Below are positions 42,980-51,419 of a DNA stretch of 64,000 nt, piece after piece. A program made the translations under genes and the position numbers. The number at the start of each line of letters is the position of its first letter. Positions within the stretch are counted from its first letter, which is position 1. The DNA is taken from the NCBI GenBank assembly GCA_021776925.1, contig JAJFFB010000071.1, positions 1 to 64,000 of the forward strand, given 5' to 3'. A model generated the notes under the pieces. That model saw only the letters and a list, made by a program, of their open reading frames with translations, had not been told where the DNA came from and did no database searches. The stretch is from Planctomycetota bacterium. GTDB lineage: Bacteria > Planctomycetota > UBA1135.

Positions 42980-44649
42980 GCCTGGCGGGCCGTCTCTCGC
43001 CGCTGCTGCTGCTGCCCCTGGCCGCGGCGCTGCTGCGCGTGGGCGCACAGCCCGGCTGGTGGCTGCCGGAGCTGGCCCTGGTGGTGGTGGCGCTGCGCGT
43101 GTGGTATTGGGAAAAGGACGGTGGGCGCTGGGGCGAGTATTTCGGCGGCGTCCTTTTTTATTCCCTCGCCTTCTACTTTCTCGGTGCGGCGGCGGCGTGG
43201 GCGTGGTTGCCGCCCTTGGCGGTGGGCCTGTTCCTGGGCCTGTGGGCGCTGGTCGAGCGCGGGCTCTATCGCGGCCTGCGCCGCTGGCTGCCGTGTTCGC
43301 TGGGAGGGGCGCTGGCCCTGGTCGCGGTCGGTCATCTGCGCTTCGCCTTCCCCATGGGGGGGGTGCCGTGGGCCAGCCTCGGCCTTGCTTTCGGCGACCG
43401 CCCGGTGTCGCTGAAGTGGGCTTCTGTGCTCGGTGAATCAGGTCTTAGCCTGTTGGTGGCCCTGTGGGGCGGCTTCCTGATCGCGCTGTTCGTGCGCCGC
43501 CGCTGGTGGGAACTGCTGCCCGCGCCGCTGCTGACGCTGGTGGCCATGGTGGCCGCGGCGGCCCCTCCGGCGGTGGTCGGCGGGATCAAGTCGGTGGCGA
43601 TCCAGGGCAACCTGACCCTGGCGCAGAAACACGGCGAAGAGGGCGCCGAGCGGCCGCGCTACCGCATGCGCCAGGTCTTCGATCTGCAGACGCAACCCAC
43701 CCTTGAGGCACTGATCAGGGTGCCCGATGCGCAGCTGTTGCTGTGGGCCGAGACCATGTTCCCCTACCCAGTCATGCCGGTCGACCAGCCCGGGTGGCTG
43801 CGGCGCCCGTGGCCGGGGCGGGCCGACGAAGAGGTCGAGGCGGTGCGCGTCAGCCGCCTGTGGAAGAGCGCGGTCGCGGCGATCCTTGAGTTCGCGCCGC
43901 TGGATTGCCGCTTCGTCACCGGGGCCCATTTCTACGAGCCGGTGGCGTCCAGGATCGGTCCCGAGTACAGCCCGCGCAGTTCCGAATTCATGGCCTTTGC
44001 CTGGAGCGGCGGCGAGGTCACGCTGGTCGACCACTTCACCAAACAGCAACTGGTGCCCTTCGGCGAGCGTCTGCCGCTCAACGGGCACTTCCCCGGAGCC
44101 GACTCACTGGCGATGGTGATCTTTCGCATGACGCGCCTGTTTCCGCGCTTTGCCGCCTCCGACCGCCAGGGACCGCTGCAACTCGGTGACGCCACCCTCG
44201 GCGGGGCGGTGTGCTGGGAGAACGTCTACGAGAAACCCTTCCGCCAGCAGGCGGAAGATGGTGCCCAAGCCTTTTTGGTGCTGTCCAACGAGGCCTGGTA
44301 CGGCATCAGCGCCGAAATGGAGCAGATGGTGACCGCCACCCGGCTACGCGCGCGTGAGAGCGGCAGGGCGGTGCTGCGCGCCACCAATACCGGGATCACC
44401 GTTCTGGTCGACGGCGGCGGTCATCCGGTCGCCTCGATGGACCCCGGAGTGGCCGGCTTCCTGGCGGTGGACCTGCCGCTGATCGAGGGCGGGGAACGGA
44501 CGCCCTACATGGTCTGGGGCTGGGCTCTGCGCCCCCTGTGCGCGTGGCTCGCGACCCTGATCGGACTCCTCGGACTGCTGCTCAGGCCGCGGCCGCAGGG
44601 GCCCGAGGCGGGCTCCGCCGTGCTTGACCCATCCCCTGGCCGCAAGTAG
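42976..44649 (+). CDS. lnt: Apolipoprotein N-acyltransferase
   Basis: A 557-residue Lnt, the inner-membrane enzyme that adds the third acyl chain to lipoproteins. Several hydrophobic helices in the first 220 residues are followed by a nitrilase-type periplasmic domain with the catalytic triad Glu259 (WAETMFPYP), Lys356 (HFTKQQLVPFGE) and Cys413 (GGAVCWENVYE). SNEAWYG stands where the family has TNDAWFG. A final membrane helix lies near 515-540. The start is GTG at 42976, overlapping the moeA stop; starts further upstream would lie inside moeA. Its presence indicates triacylated lipoproteins, in keeping with the lipoproteins predicted here. Confidence 0.93.
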   Translation: MSLAGRLSPLLLLPLAAALLRVGAQPGWWLPELALVVVALRVWYWEKDGGRWGEYFGGVLFYSLAFYFLGAAAAWAWLPPLAVGLFLGLWALVERGLYRGLRRWLPCSLGGALALVAVGHLRFAFPMGGVPWASLGLAFGDRPVSLKWASVLGESGLSLLVALWGGFLIALFVRRRWWELLPAPLLTLVAMVAAAAPPAVVGGIKSVAIQGNLTLAQKHGEEGAERPRYRMRQVFDLQTQPTLEALIRVPDAQLLLWAETMFPYPVMPVDQPGWLRRPWPGRADEEVEAVRVSRLWKSAVAAILEFAPLDCRFVTGAHFYEPVASRIGPEYSPRSSEFMAFAWSGGEVTLVDHFTKQQLVPFGERLPLNGHFPGADSLAMVIFRMTRLFPRFAASDRQGPLQLGDATLGGAVCWENVYEKPFRQQAEDGAQAFLVLSNEAWYGISAEMEQMVTATRLRARESGRAVLRATNTGITVLVDGGGHPVASMDPGVAGFLAVDLPLIEGGERTPYMVWGWALRPLCAWLATLIGLLGLLLRPRPQGPEAGSAVLDPSPGRK

Positions 44650-44767
44650 GCTTTCGCCATCGGAGCGCGAAACCGGGCCGGTTTCCGTGCCTAAGAGAGT
44701 AAACCTCGTCCTCAGCCCCCCGGCTGGGCGCTTGACCCCCCAATCCTTCTGCCTGAGAGAGACTTCG
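44650..44767. other. Leader region between lnt and the coiled-coil gene
   Basis: 118 bases with a perfect 17-base palindrome GAAACCGGGCCGGTTTC (44669-44685) and a smaller hairpin CAGCC/GGCTG (44713-44726). No T run follows either, so they look like mRNA structure or operator sites rather than terminators. Confidence 0.4.
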
Positions 44768-45625
44768 ATGAGTCCCATCGGAAAGGTTTTCATTGTCCTT
44801 AATCTGGCCCTCGCGGCCATGTTCGTCGGTGGTGCTGCGGCTCTGATCAACACCGGTCAGGATTACCGCCGCGAAGCCGAACGCCTCGATGGCGAGCTGA
44901 CCGCGGCCAACAGCGCCCATGTCACCGAGGTTTCCGGGCTGAATTCACGGCTCAACCAGGTCACCGGCGAGAAAGACCGGCTGGCCGACGCCAAGACCAA
45001 CCTCGAAGGCGACAAGACCGCCCTCGAGGCCGAGCTGAAGACCGAGCAGGAGCAGAACGCCGACCTGCGCGAGCGCCTCACCAGCATCGACGGCAAGCTG
45101 GGCGACCTCGAGTCGACCAACCGCCAACAGGAAACGCGCATCGCCGATCTGAGCGGTGAGAACCGCACCCTGCGCGGCGAGCGTGATACCGCCCTCGACG
45201 AGCGCGACGCGGCTTTCGCCGAGCGCACCGAGGCGGTCACCAACGCCGACTCGCTGACCCGCGAGCGCGACGAGCTGACCATCGCCCTCGGCGGCGCCAA
45301 CGAGACGATCTCGACCAAAGAGGCGCAGCTCGCCCAGATCGTAAAGCTGTACAAGATCGACCTCAGCAACATCAGCGCGCAGCCCGACATCAACGGTCGC
45401 GTGACCTCGGTTGACGCCAACCACGGCACCCTGGTGGTGGTGATCAACCGCGGCACCAACGACGGTGTCATGGCCGGCCACACCTTCGACGTCTACAACG
45501 GCGGCGGCGTTTACAAGGGCCAGATCTACATCGAGACGGTCAACTCCAACCAGGCCGCCGCCACCCTGGCACGGGCGGGCAACGCTCCGGTCGCCGCCGG
45601 CGACACCTTCACCACCAGCCTCTAA
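44768..45625 (+). CDS. Membrane-anchored coiled-coil protein with MreC-like C-terminal domain
   Basis: A 285-residue protein: one N-terminal membrane helix (about 4-26), a coiled coil of about 150 residues rich in Glu, Arg and Leu (35-190), and a beta-rich C-terminal region. The last part (GRVTSVDANHGTLVVVINRG, GVMAGHTFDVYNGGGVYKGQI, AGDTF) resembles the beta domain of MreC: a substrate-like loop with the G.V..G...V pattern. The helix-coil-beta order is also that of MreC. It is not a standard MreC, because a separate MreC-like gene stands in its usual place after mreB. The ATG at 44768 is preferred because it puts the membrane helix at the start. It pairs with the 79-aa gene 21 bases downstream. 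Confidence 0.68.
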   Translation: MSPIGKVFIVLNLALAAMFVGGAAALINTGQDYRREAERLDGELTAANSAHVTEVSGLNSRLNQVTGEKDRLADAKTNLEGDKTALEAELKTEQEQNADLRERLTSIDGKLGDLESTNRQQETRIADLSGENRTLRGERDTALDERDAAFAERTEAVTNADSLTRERDELTIALGGANETISTKEAQLAQIVKLYKIDLSNISAQPDINGRVTSVDANHGTLVVVINRGTNDGVMAGHTFDVYNGGGVYKGQIYIETVNSNQAAATLARAGNAPVAAGDTFTTSL

Positions 45626-45646
45626 GGCGCCAACCCCGGATCCATC

Positions 45647-45886
45647 ATGGCAGCAAAGCGCAAGAGGAAGGCGGCCAAGCCCGCCAAGAAGGGCACCGCC
45701 AAGAAAAAGGCTCCCAAGGAAGCCAAGGAGATCAAGCCTGGCCCCCCAGTGGAAAGCGTCGTGGCTTTGGTCACTGGGCTGGTGCTGGTGGTGGCGATCC
45801 TGATGCTCGACTACGCCCGTGGCAAAAACTACGGCGAGGGGATGTTGTTCAAGGGCTCCTACGCCGCCTCCGAAGCTGAGGAGTAA
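45647..45886 (+). CDS. Small Lys/Ala-rich single-pass membrane protein
   Basis: A 79-residue protein. The first 30 residues are highly basic (MAAKRKRKAAKPAKKGTAKK and beyond, with Lys/Ala/Pro), followed by one membrane helix (about 37-54, ESVVALVTGLVLVVAILML) and a short acidic tail. The basic end would be cytoplasmic and could bind nucleic acid or phospholipid. Reading-frame quality, the 21-base gap after the coiled-coil gene and a strong terminator 70 bases later support a real gene. I do not recognise a family. The position between an MreC-like protein and mreB suggests a role at the elongation machinery. Confidence 0.65.
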   Translation: MAAKRKRKAAKPAKKGTAKKKAPKEAKEIKPGPPVESVVALVTGLVLVVAILMLDYARGKNYGEGMLFKGSYAASEAEE

Positions 45887-45955
45887 ACCCGTCCCCGCGC
45901 GGCCTTTGCGGTCGTCGGGGCAAGCGCGGGGGCAGCTCCCGCAGCGGCCCGAAAA

Positions 45956-45993
45956 CGCAGCCGTCTTCCTTCGAAGACGGCTGCGCTTTTTTT
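45956..45993 (+). terminator. Strong rho-independent terminator
   Basis: Perfect 13-base arms CGCAGCCGTCTTC (45956-45968) and GAAGACGGCTGCG (45973-45985), a CTTC loop, then C and seven T. It separates the coiled-coil/79-aa transcript from mreB. Confidence 0.96.
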
Positions 45994-46009
45994 GCCCTGC
46001 TGCCGTTCC

Positions 46010-46015
46010 TATACT
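46010..46015 (+). promoter_or_regulatory. Candidate -10 element of the mre operon
   Basis: TATACT lies 41 bases before the mreB start and just after the terminator, where the operon promoter must be. The TTGCCC at 45992-45997 is only 12 bases away, too close for a normal -35. Confidence 0.4.
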
Positions 46016-46056
46016 GCCGGTGGGCCCGAAACCCCTCAACATCACGGACTGTCTCC

Positions 46057-47112
46057 TTGTGGAACTGGCTTCTGGGTAGGTTTTCCCTCTCCGAGGATCT
46101 CGGCATCGACCTCGGCACCGCGAACACCCTGGTGGCTTCGCGCGAGCGCGGCATCATCCTCGATGAGCCGTCGGTGGTGGCGGTCTACAAGGGCACCAAC
46201 GAGGTCATCCTCGACGGCATGGGGGTCGGCAACGAGGCCTACGAGATGCTCGGCCGGACGCCCAAGAACATCGAGGCCATCCGCCCGCTGAAGGGGGGGG
46301 TGATCGCCGATTTCGAGGTCACCGAGAAACTGCTGCGCTACTTTCTGCGCAAGGCCAACGAGGGCCGTTCGGTGGTGCGGCCGCGGGTGGTGATCGCGGT
46401 TCCCTCCGGCATCACCACGGTCGAACGCCGCGCGGTGATCAACTCGGCCGAACGCGCCGGCGCGCGCAAGGTCTATCTGGTCGACGAACCGATGGCCGGT
46501 GGCCTTGGGGTTGACCTGCCGATCACCGCCGCCGAGGGTTCGATGATCGTCGACATCGGCGGCGGCACCACCGAGGTCGCGATCCTCGCCCTCGGCGGAC
46601 CGGTGGTGGTCAAGTCGGTCAAGGTCGCCGGTGACGACCTCGACGAGGCGATCCTCAACTACGTGCGCAAGAACCACAATCTGCAGATCGGCCCGCAGAC
46701 CGCCGAAACGCTGAAGAAGACCATCGGTTCGGCGTCGGCGCTCGACCAGGAGAAATCGCACGAGATCGCCGGTCGCGACACCCTCAACCTGATGCCGCGC
46801 AAAGCGGTGATCAACTCCGAAGAGATCCGCGAAGCCCTGCAGGACACCTTGCGCCAGATCCTGCGCGCGGTGCTCGACTGCCTCGAGGCGGCACCGCCCG
46901 AAATCGGCTCCGACCTGCTCGAATCCGGCATCGTCGTGGTCGGCGGCGGCGCCCTGCTGCCGGGGCTGGATTCCTATATCACCGAAAACACCGGCCTGCC
47001 CTGCCGCATCGACACCGATCCCCTGACCGCGGTGGCGCGCGGCACCGCCCGCTTCCTCGAGAACCTCGACCTGTACGCCTCCTTCCTTTCTGAAGGGGAC
47101 GACCTGCAGTAA
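46057..47112 (+). CDS. mreB: MreB, actin-like cell-shape protein
   Basis: A 351-residue MreB that guides side-wall peptidoglycan synthesis. MWNWLLGRFS at the start is the amphipathic membrane-binding helix. Nucleotide-binding landmarks are LGIDLGTANTLV, VAVPSGITTVERRAV, MIVDIGGGTTEVAIL, KSVKVAGDDLDEAI and VVVGGGALLPGLDSYI. Full length indicates a rod or otherwise elongating cell. The start is TTG at 46057; a GTG two bases later is out of frame and soon meets a stop. A run of eight G (46293-46300) encodes Gly-Gly in PLKGGVIADF. It is the first gene of the shape operon. Confidence 0.97.
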   Translation: MWNWLLGRFSLSEDLGIDLGTANTLVASRERGIILDEPSVVAVYKGTNEVILDGMGVGNEAYEMLGRTPKNIEAIRPLKGGVIADFEVTEKLLRYFLRKANEGRSVVRPRVVIAVPSGITTVERRAVINSAERAGARKVYLVDEPMAGGLGVDLPITAAEGSMIVDIGGGTTEVAILALGGPVVVKSVKVAGDDLDEAILNYVRKNHNLQIGPQTAETLKKTIGSASALDQEKSHEIAGRDTLNLMPRKAVINSEEIREALQDTLRQILRAVLDCLEAAPPEIGSDLLESGIVVVGGGALLPGLDSYITENTGLPCRIDTDPLTAVARGTARFLENLDLYASFLSEGDDLQ

Positions 47113-47121
47113 GCCGGGACC

Positions 47122-48291
47122 GTGTTCCTGCTGCCGATCGCGGAACGCCATCGCCGCAGTTTCTGGGCCGCGACCGCGCTGATCCTCCTGCTATTGCAGG
47201 GCCTGATGCCGCTGCCGGCGGTACGCCAGACGACGTCCTCCGCGGTCGCCGTGGTCAGCAGCATCGTGCTGCCACCCGCCCAGGCCCTCGCCGGGCGGCT
47301 CGCCCCGGCGCGCCTGCACGCCGCCGCCCCAGACTCGCCCATGCCGCCGCACCTGCTGCGTGAGGCCGAGCGTCGAGCCGGTGCCCCCCCCGCGCTGCTC
47401 GGCGCCGCCTGGGTGGAAGTACCAGTGGCGCGCGTGGACCGCACCAGCCACCAATTGCACCTGCTCGGCGGCAGCCGCCTTGGCCTCGCTCCTGGCCAGA
47501 CGGTGGTCTTTGGCAGAGAGTGGCTCGGCCGCGTCGTCGAGGTCGACGCCGAACATTCGGTAGTGCGCCTGTGGTCCGCCGCCGGCGCGCGCGCCGGGGC
47601 CACCCTGCGGCCGCCAGGGGTGGAATTGCGCGCGGTGATCGAAGGGCGCGGCCGCGTAGCCTCTGCCTTGCTCGGCTGGCTCGAACCCCACGGCGAGCCC
47701 GAAGCGGGCATGCAGGTCTACTGGCGCCCCGGATTCGAGGACCTGCCGGCGCTGGCGAGTCTGTCCTTGAGGCTCGGCCACGCCGAACAGGCCGGTGATG
47801 CCCAACGCGGCGACGCCTACTGGATTCTGCAAGGCGAGTTGCCGGCCGGCGCCGAAGGGCGCGTGTGGGTGGCGGTTGGGGCGGTCGCCGAAACCCTGAT
47901 CGCCGAACCCGGCTTGCACCGCGCGCGCTCCCGCTTGGCGCTGCTGGTCGACGGCGTCTACGGCGCGGAGGTTGCGGTGGTGCGGGTGGATTCGACCCAG
48001 CCCGTCGCGGTGATCTTCGCCCAGGGCCGGGTGGCTGGACGTGTGGTGCTGCAGCGCGGAGCGCACGCCTGGGTGCGGCGCCCGACCCTGGCCGATTGGT
48101 CGCAGCAAGCGGTGCGCCTCAGCGCCGCCGGCGCCTTCGAAGAGGAGGGTGTCCTGTGGTACAGCCGCGGCGACCAGCGCCTGCCGCGCGGGCTGCCCCT
48201 GGGCCGCAGCGGAGACCCGCCGGTCGGTCTGCGCGGCGCGATGACCGCCTTGCAACGGCTGCCGCAGCCGGCACTTGGGAGTCAGAGATGA
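47122..48291 (+). CDS. mreC: MreC-like cell-shape protein without clear coiled coil
   Basis: A 389-residue bitopic protein (membrane helix about 14-30) in the usual place of mreC, nine bases after mreB (GTG start) and overlapping mreD by 4 bases. The periplasmic part is beta-rich: VEVPVARVDRTSHQLHLLGG, SRLGLAPGQTVVF, WLGRVVEVDAEHSVVRL, then a second similar unit near the C-terminus (ALLVDGVYGAEVAVVRVD). This fits the twin beta barrels of MreC. The segment between helix and barrels is short (about 40-75) and Pro/Ala-rich, without a convincing coiled coil. It would normally dimerise through that coil. Assignment rests on position and fold pattern more than identity. Confidence 0.72.
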   Translation: MFLLPIAERHRRSFWAATALILLLLQGLMPLPAVRQTTSSAVAVVSSIVLPPAQALAGRLAPARLHAAAPDSPMPPHLLREAERRAGAPPALLGAAWVEVPVARVDRTSHQLHLLGGSRLGLAPGQTVVFGREWLGRVVEVDAEHSVVRLWSAAGARAGATLRPPGVELRAVIEGRGRVASALLGWLEPHGEPEAGMQVYWRPGFEDLPALASLSLRLGHAEQAGDAQRGDAYWILQGELPAGAEGRVWVAVGAVAETLIAEPGLHRARSRLALLVDGVYGAEVAVVRVDSTQPVAVIFAQGRVAGRVVLQRGAHAWVRRPTLADWSQQAVRLSAAGAFEEEGVLWYSRGDQRLPRGLPLGRSGDPPVGLRGAMTALQRLPQPALGSQR

Positions 48292-48779
48292 CGCGCCCGC
48301 GCTGGCGCATCATCCTGCCGGTGGCGCTGCTGCTGACGGTGGTCGCGCCGTCCCTGCGCCTGCTGCCGGGGGGGGGCAATTTCCCCGATCCGTGGCTGCT
48401 CCTGCTGCTGGGCGCGGTGCCACTGAAAGCGGGCGAGTCGTGGCGCTTTGCGGTCCTCAGCGTCGCGCTGCTCGGACTGCTGCGCGCCAGCGTCAGTGGC
48501 GTGCCGCTGGCCTTGTGCTGGGCCGGCCTCGGCCTGGCGCTGGTCTGCCGCTCCTTTTTGCACCGGCGCATCCGTGAAGAACCGTTGTTGCTGCGCTTCC
48601 TGGTCGGGGTGCTTGCCGCGGCACCACTGGAAGCTCTGGACAGCCTCAACGCCCATCAGCTCGGCTTGGAGCGTGCTTGGACCGATGGCTGGGTGCGGAT
48701 AGCTTGGGTGGGCGTTTTCTGGGCGGTGGTCAACCGGCCCGCCCGGTGGCGTTTCTCGCAGCATCCGGCCCAGTCATGA
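48288..48779 (+). CDS. mreD: MreD-like membrane protein
   Basis: A 163-residue protein with about five hydrophobic helices and little else, between mreC and mrdA with 4-base overlaps at both ends. Size, topology and position match MreD, which is poorly conserved in sequence. A run of nine G (48368-48376) encodes Gly-Gly-Gly near residue 28. The ATG at 48288 is chosen over longer frames that overlap mreC. Confidence 0.78.
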   Translation: MTRPRWRIILPVALLLTVVAPSLRLLPGGGNFPDPWLLLLLGAVPLKAGESWRFAVLSVALLGLLRASVSGVPLALCWAGLGLALVCRSFLHRRIREEPLLLRFLVGVLAAAPLEALDSLNAHQLGLERAWTDGWVRIAWVGVFWAVVNRPARWRFSQHPAQS

Positions 48780-51418
48780 GAAAGTCCCGCCTGCTCCGTC
48801 TGATCTGGGTCTACGCCGGAATCCTGGCGATCCTGATTGGTCGGCTGGTGCAGCTGCAGATCGTCGATCACGAGTTGTGGGCGGAACGCGCACGGCGTTC
48901 GCGCCTGGAAAAACGCACCATTCCGGCCGAGCGTGGCTCGATTCTGGATCGCAACGGCCAGGTCCTGGCCGAGGACCGGCGCTCTTACGACCTGATGTTT
49001 GAGTACCGTGCCTTCCGCCGCGGCCAGATCGCCGGACAGCTGTTCGAGGCCTTCGCGTTGATGGGCAGGCCGTGCGGCGGCTTGGATCAGTGCCAGGAAC
49101 GCGCCGAGGAACTGGCCCAGGAATTCCTCTCCTGGAGGCCGGAGCAGCTGGAGCTTCTTGGCAGCCGCGCGCGCGGCGATTTGCTCTTTTACCTGCGCCG
49201 CCTCGGTGGCATTCCGGGGCGGCGATCGCAGGAACTGCGCGAATGGGCGAGCCAGGGCACGCAAGCCTTCGGCGAGGCCTTTCCCGGCGCGCAGGCGCGC
49301 TTCCTCGAGCAGCTGAAGCACGGCCGGCGGCGCCTGGACAGCCTTGAGCAGATCCTCGGCGCACGGCTCGAGGAGCCGCTGATGGTGACCCTGGAAGAAG
49401 AGCGGCGCCAGCTTGAGTGGACCATCCGCCAGCGCGCGCTGACCACCGCAGCCGCCAACGCGCTCGGGCTGAGTCGTGGCCTGGTCGGCGAACTGCTCAG
49501 CAGCGAGGGCGAGGCGGGCTTCGACCTGGACCACCAGGCGCGCCGTTACCTGGCCTTGAGCCGCCTGTCCCGGCGCTGGCAGTGGCCGGAAGGTCTCAGC
49601 GCTCTGGCCACCTTGTTGGTGGGCCGGGGCGACACGCCGATCGGCCTCGAGGATTTCGGCCGGCTGCTGCAGCAGGTCGAACAAAGCCAGCCCGAGGACG
49701 TGCGCGGACTGCGCCGCAACATGGCGGCCCAGGTTCACGCCGATCGCGTCGCGCGGTTGGTGCGGCGGGTGGATTTTGAAATCGTTGACCGCATCGGCCA
49801 GGATCCGGAGGGCTACGCCGGCCTGCTGGTCGAAGCCAACCCGGTGCGGGTCTATCCCGGCTCGATCGCCCCGCAACTGGTCGGCCAGGTGCGCATGGCC
49901 GCCGAGGACGATTTGCGGGCCTTTCTCGACCAGCGCGACGAATTGCGCGAACTGGCGCGTCTGCTCGAACGCAGCCCCGAACAGGAGAAGCGCTATCGCG
50001 CGCTGCGCAGTCGCTTTTATCGCACCACCCTGCAACCCGGCGACACCCGCGGACTGTCCGGGATCGAGGCTTCCTTCCAATCGGTGCTCACGGGTGAGCG
50101 CGGCTTCCTGCGCACGCTGGCCGGCGGCGAAGAAGGCAACGCGCCGCGCGAACTCGAGTTCGTGGCGCCGCGTCGCGGTAGCGACGTGCGTTTGAGCCTT
50201 GACGCCCGGCTGGTGGGGGCGGCCGAAGGCGCCATCCTGCAGGCCTATCGCAACGCTCGCAACGAAGTCAAAGCGGAGCAGGCCAACGCTTTGGAACTGC
50301 TGAGGTCGCCCAAGGTCGGCTTCGCGCTGATCGATCTGCGGGACGGCAGCGTGCCGATGCTGGCGACCTGGCCGACCTACACCCACCAGGACCTTGCCGA
50401 GCACTACCAGGAACTGGTCGATGACCACGATGCCAATGTCTTCCGCCACCGCGCACTCGGCGGCGGATTCCGTGGTTATCAGGTGCCCTATCCGGGCTCG
50501 ACCTTCAAGGTTGTGGTTGCGGCCGAGGCCCTGGCGCGTGACCCGCAGGCGTGGAACGCCAAGGTCTATTGCGGCGGCAGCTACGTGCCGCCAGCCTTGG
50601 CCAACAGCCTTTCGGCGCGTGCCATGAAGTGCAACAACCACGCCTGGGGCGAGTTGGACATGCGCCGGGCGTTGAAGGTTTCGTGCAACACCTACTTCTA
50701 CACCCTCGGTCAGAAGCTGGGCTGGGAGGCCCTGTGGACGCGCTCCACGGCGCTCGGCTTCGGCCGTCCGACCGGCCTGGAACTGGTCGCCGTGACCACG
50801 CGCACCTTGGGCGCGGGAATCGAGACCGAGGCGCCCGGGGACTCCGGCCTTCGCTACCGTGCCAGCGGAGCCAATGCCTTTCTGGTCGCCGGCGCCAACC
50901 ATCTGAAGAGCCGCTTCGACGATTTCAACGCCTATACGCTGTCGCACTTCGGCATCGGCCAGGCGATCGTCACCGCCAGTCCCTTGCAGATGGCACGCTT
51001 CTACGGCTGGGTGGCGAGCGGTGATCTGCTGACTCCCCGGCTGGTGCTCGACGGCGGCGGGGCGGCGCCGGCGGTGCCGCCGGAGGCTGCGGTACCGCTC
51101 GATCCGTTGAGCAGGAAACGCCTGCACGAAGCCCTGCGGGCCGTAACCGAGGAAGTGGGCGGTACCGCCCACCATCCGGTCTACGCGCTGCAGGATTTCA
51201 AGGTGGCGGGCAAGACCGGCACCGCCCAACCCACCCTGATGCATCCGACCCACGCCTGGTTCGCGGGCTACTTCCCCTGGGACAATCCGCGTTATTCCTT
51301 CGCCATTCTGTGCGAGAACGTGGATCTGCACGGTGGCCAGGTTGCCGCCCTGGTACTGCACGAGTTCTTGCAATCGGAAGGGGTTCAAGCGATCCTGTTT
51401 GATGCGGGAGTCCAATGA
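48776..51418 (+). CDS. mrdA: PBP2-type peptidoglycan transpeptidase with long helical insert
   Basis: An 880-residue class B penicillin-binding protein, the transpeptidase that pairs with RodA. N-terminal membrane helix (about 9-28), pedestal entry RGSILDRNGQVLAEDRRSYDL, then VYPGSIAPQLVGQV near 360 as in PBP2. The catalytic domain has all three motifs: STFK (Ser575-Lys578), SCN (636-638) and KTG (813-815, in VAGKTGTAQP). Standard PBP2 is about 630 residues. The excess is mainly a charged helical stretch between about residues 70 and 350, plus another helical insert at 375-420. These may contact MreC-like partners. The ATG at 48776 overlaps the mreD stop. The next gene starts one base after its stop. 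Confidence 0.94.
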   Translation: MRKSRLLRLIWVYAGILAILIGRLVQLQIVDHELWAERARRSRLEKRTIPAERGSILDRNGQVLAEDRRSYDLMFEYRAFRRGQIAGQLFEAFALMGRPCGGLDQCQERAEELAQEFLSWRPEQLELLGSRARGDLLFYLRRLGGIPGRRSQELREWASQGTQAFGEAFPGAQARFLEQLKHGRRRLDSLEQILGARLEEPLMVTLEEERRQLEWTIRQRALTTAAANALGLSRGLVGELLSSEGEAGFDLDHQARRYLALSRLSRRWQWPEGLSALATLLVGRGDTPIGLEDFGRLLQQVEQSQPEDVRGLRRNMAAQVHADRVARLVRRVDFEIVDRIGQDPEGYAGLLVEANPVRVYPGSIAPQLVGQVRMAAEDDLRAFLDQRDELRELARLLERSPEQEKRYRALRSRFYRTTLQPGDTRGLSGIEASFQSVLTGERGFLRTLAGGEEGNAPRELEFVAPRRGSDVRLSLDARLVGAAEGAILQAYRNARNEVKAEQANALELLRSPKVGFALIDLRDGSVPMLATWPTYTHQDLAEHYQELVDDHDANVFRHRALGGGFRGYQVPYPGSTFKVVVAAEALARDPQAWNAKVYCGGSYVPPALANSLSARAMKCNNHAWGELDMRRALKVSCNTYFYTLGQKLGWEALWTRSTALGFGRPTGLELVAVTTRTLGAGIETEAPGDSGLRYRASGANAFLVAGANHLKSRFDDFNAYTLSHFGIGQAIVTASPLQMARFYGWVASGDLLTPRLVLDGGGAAPAVPPEAAVPLDPLSRKRLHEALRAVTEEVGGTAHHPVYALQDFKVAGKTGTAQPTLMHPTHAWFAGYFPWDNPRYSFAILCENVDLHGGQVAALVLHEFLQSEGVQAILFDAGVQ

Positions 51419-51419
51419 A

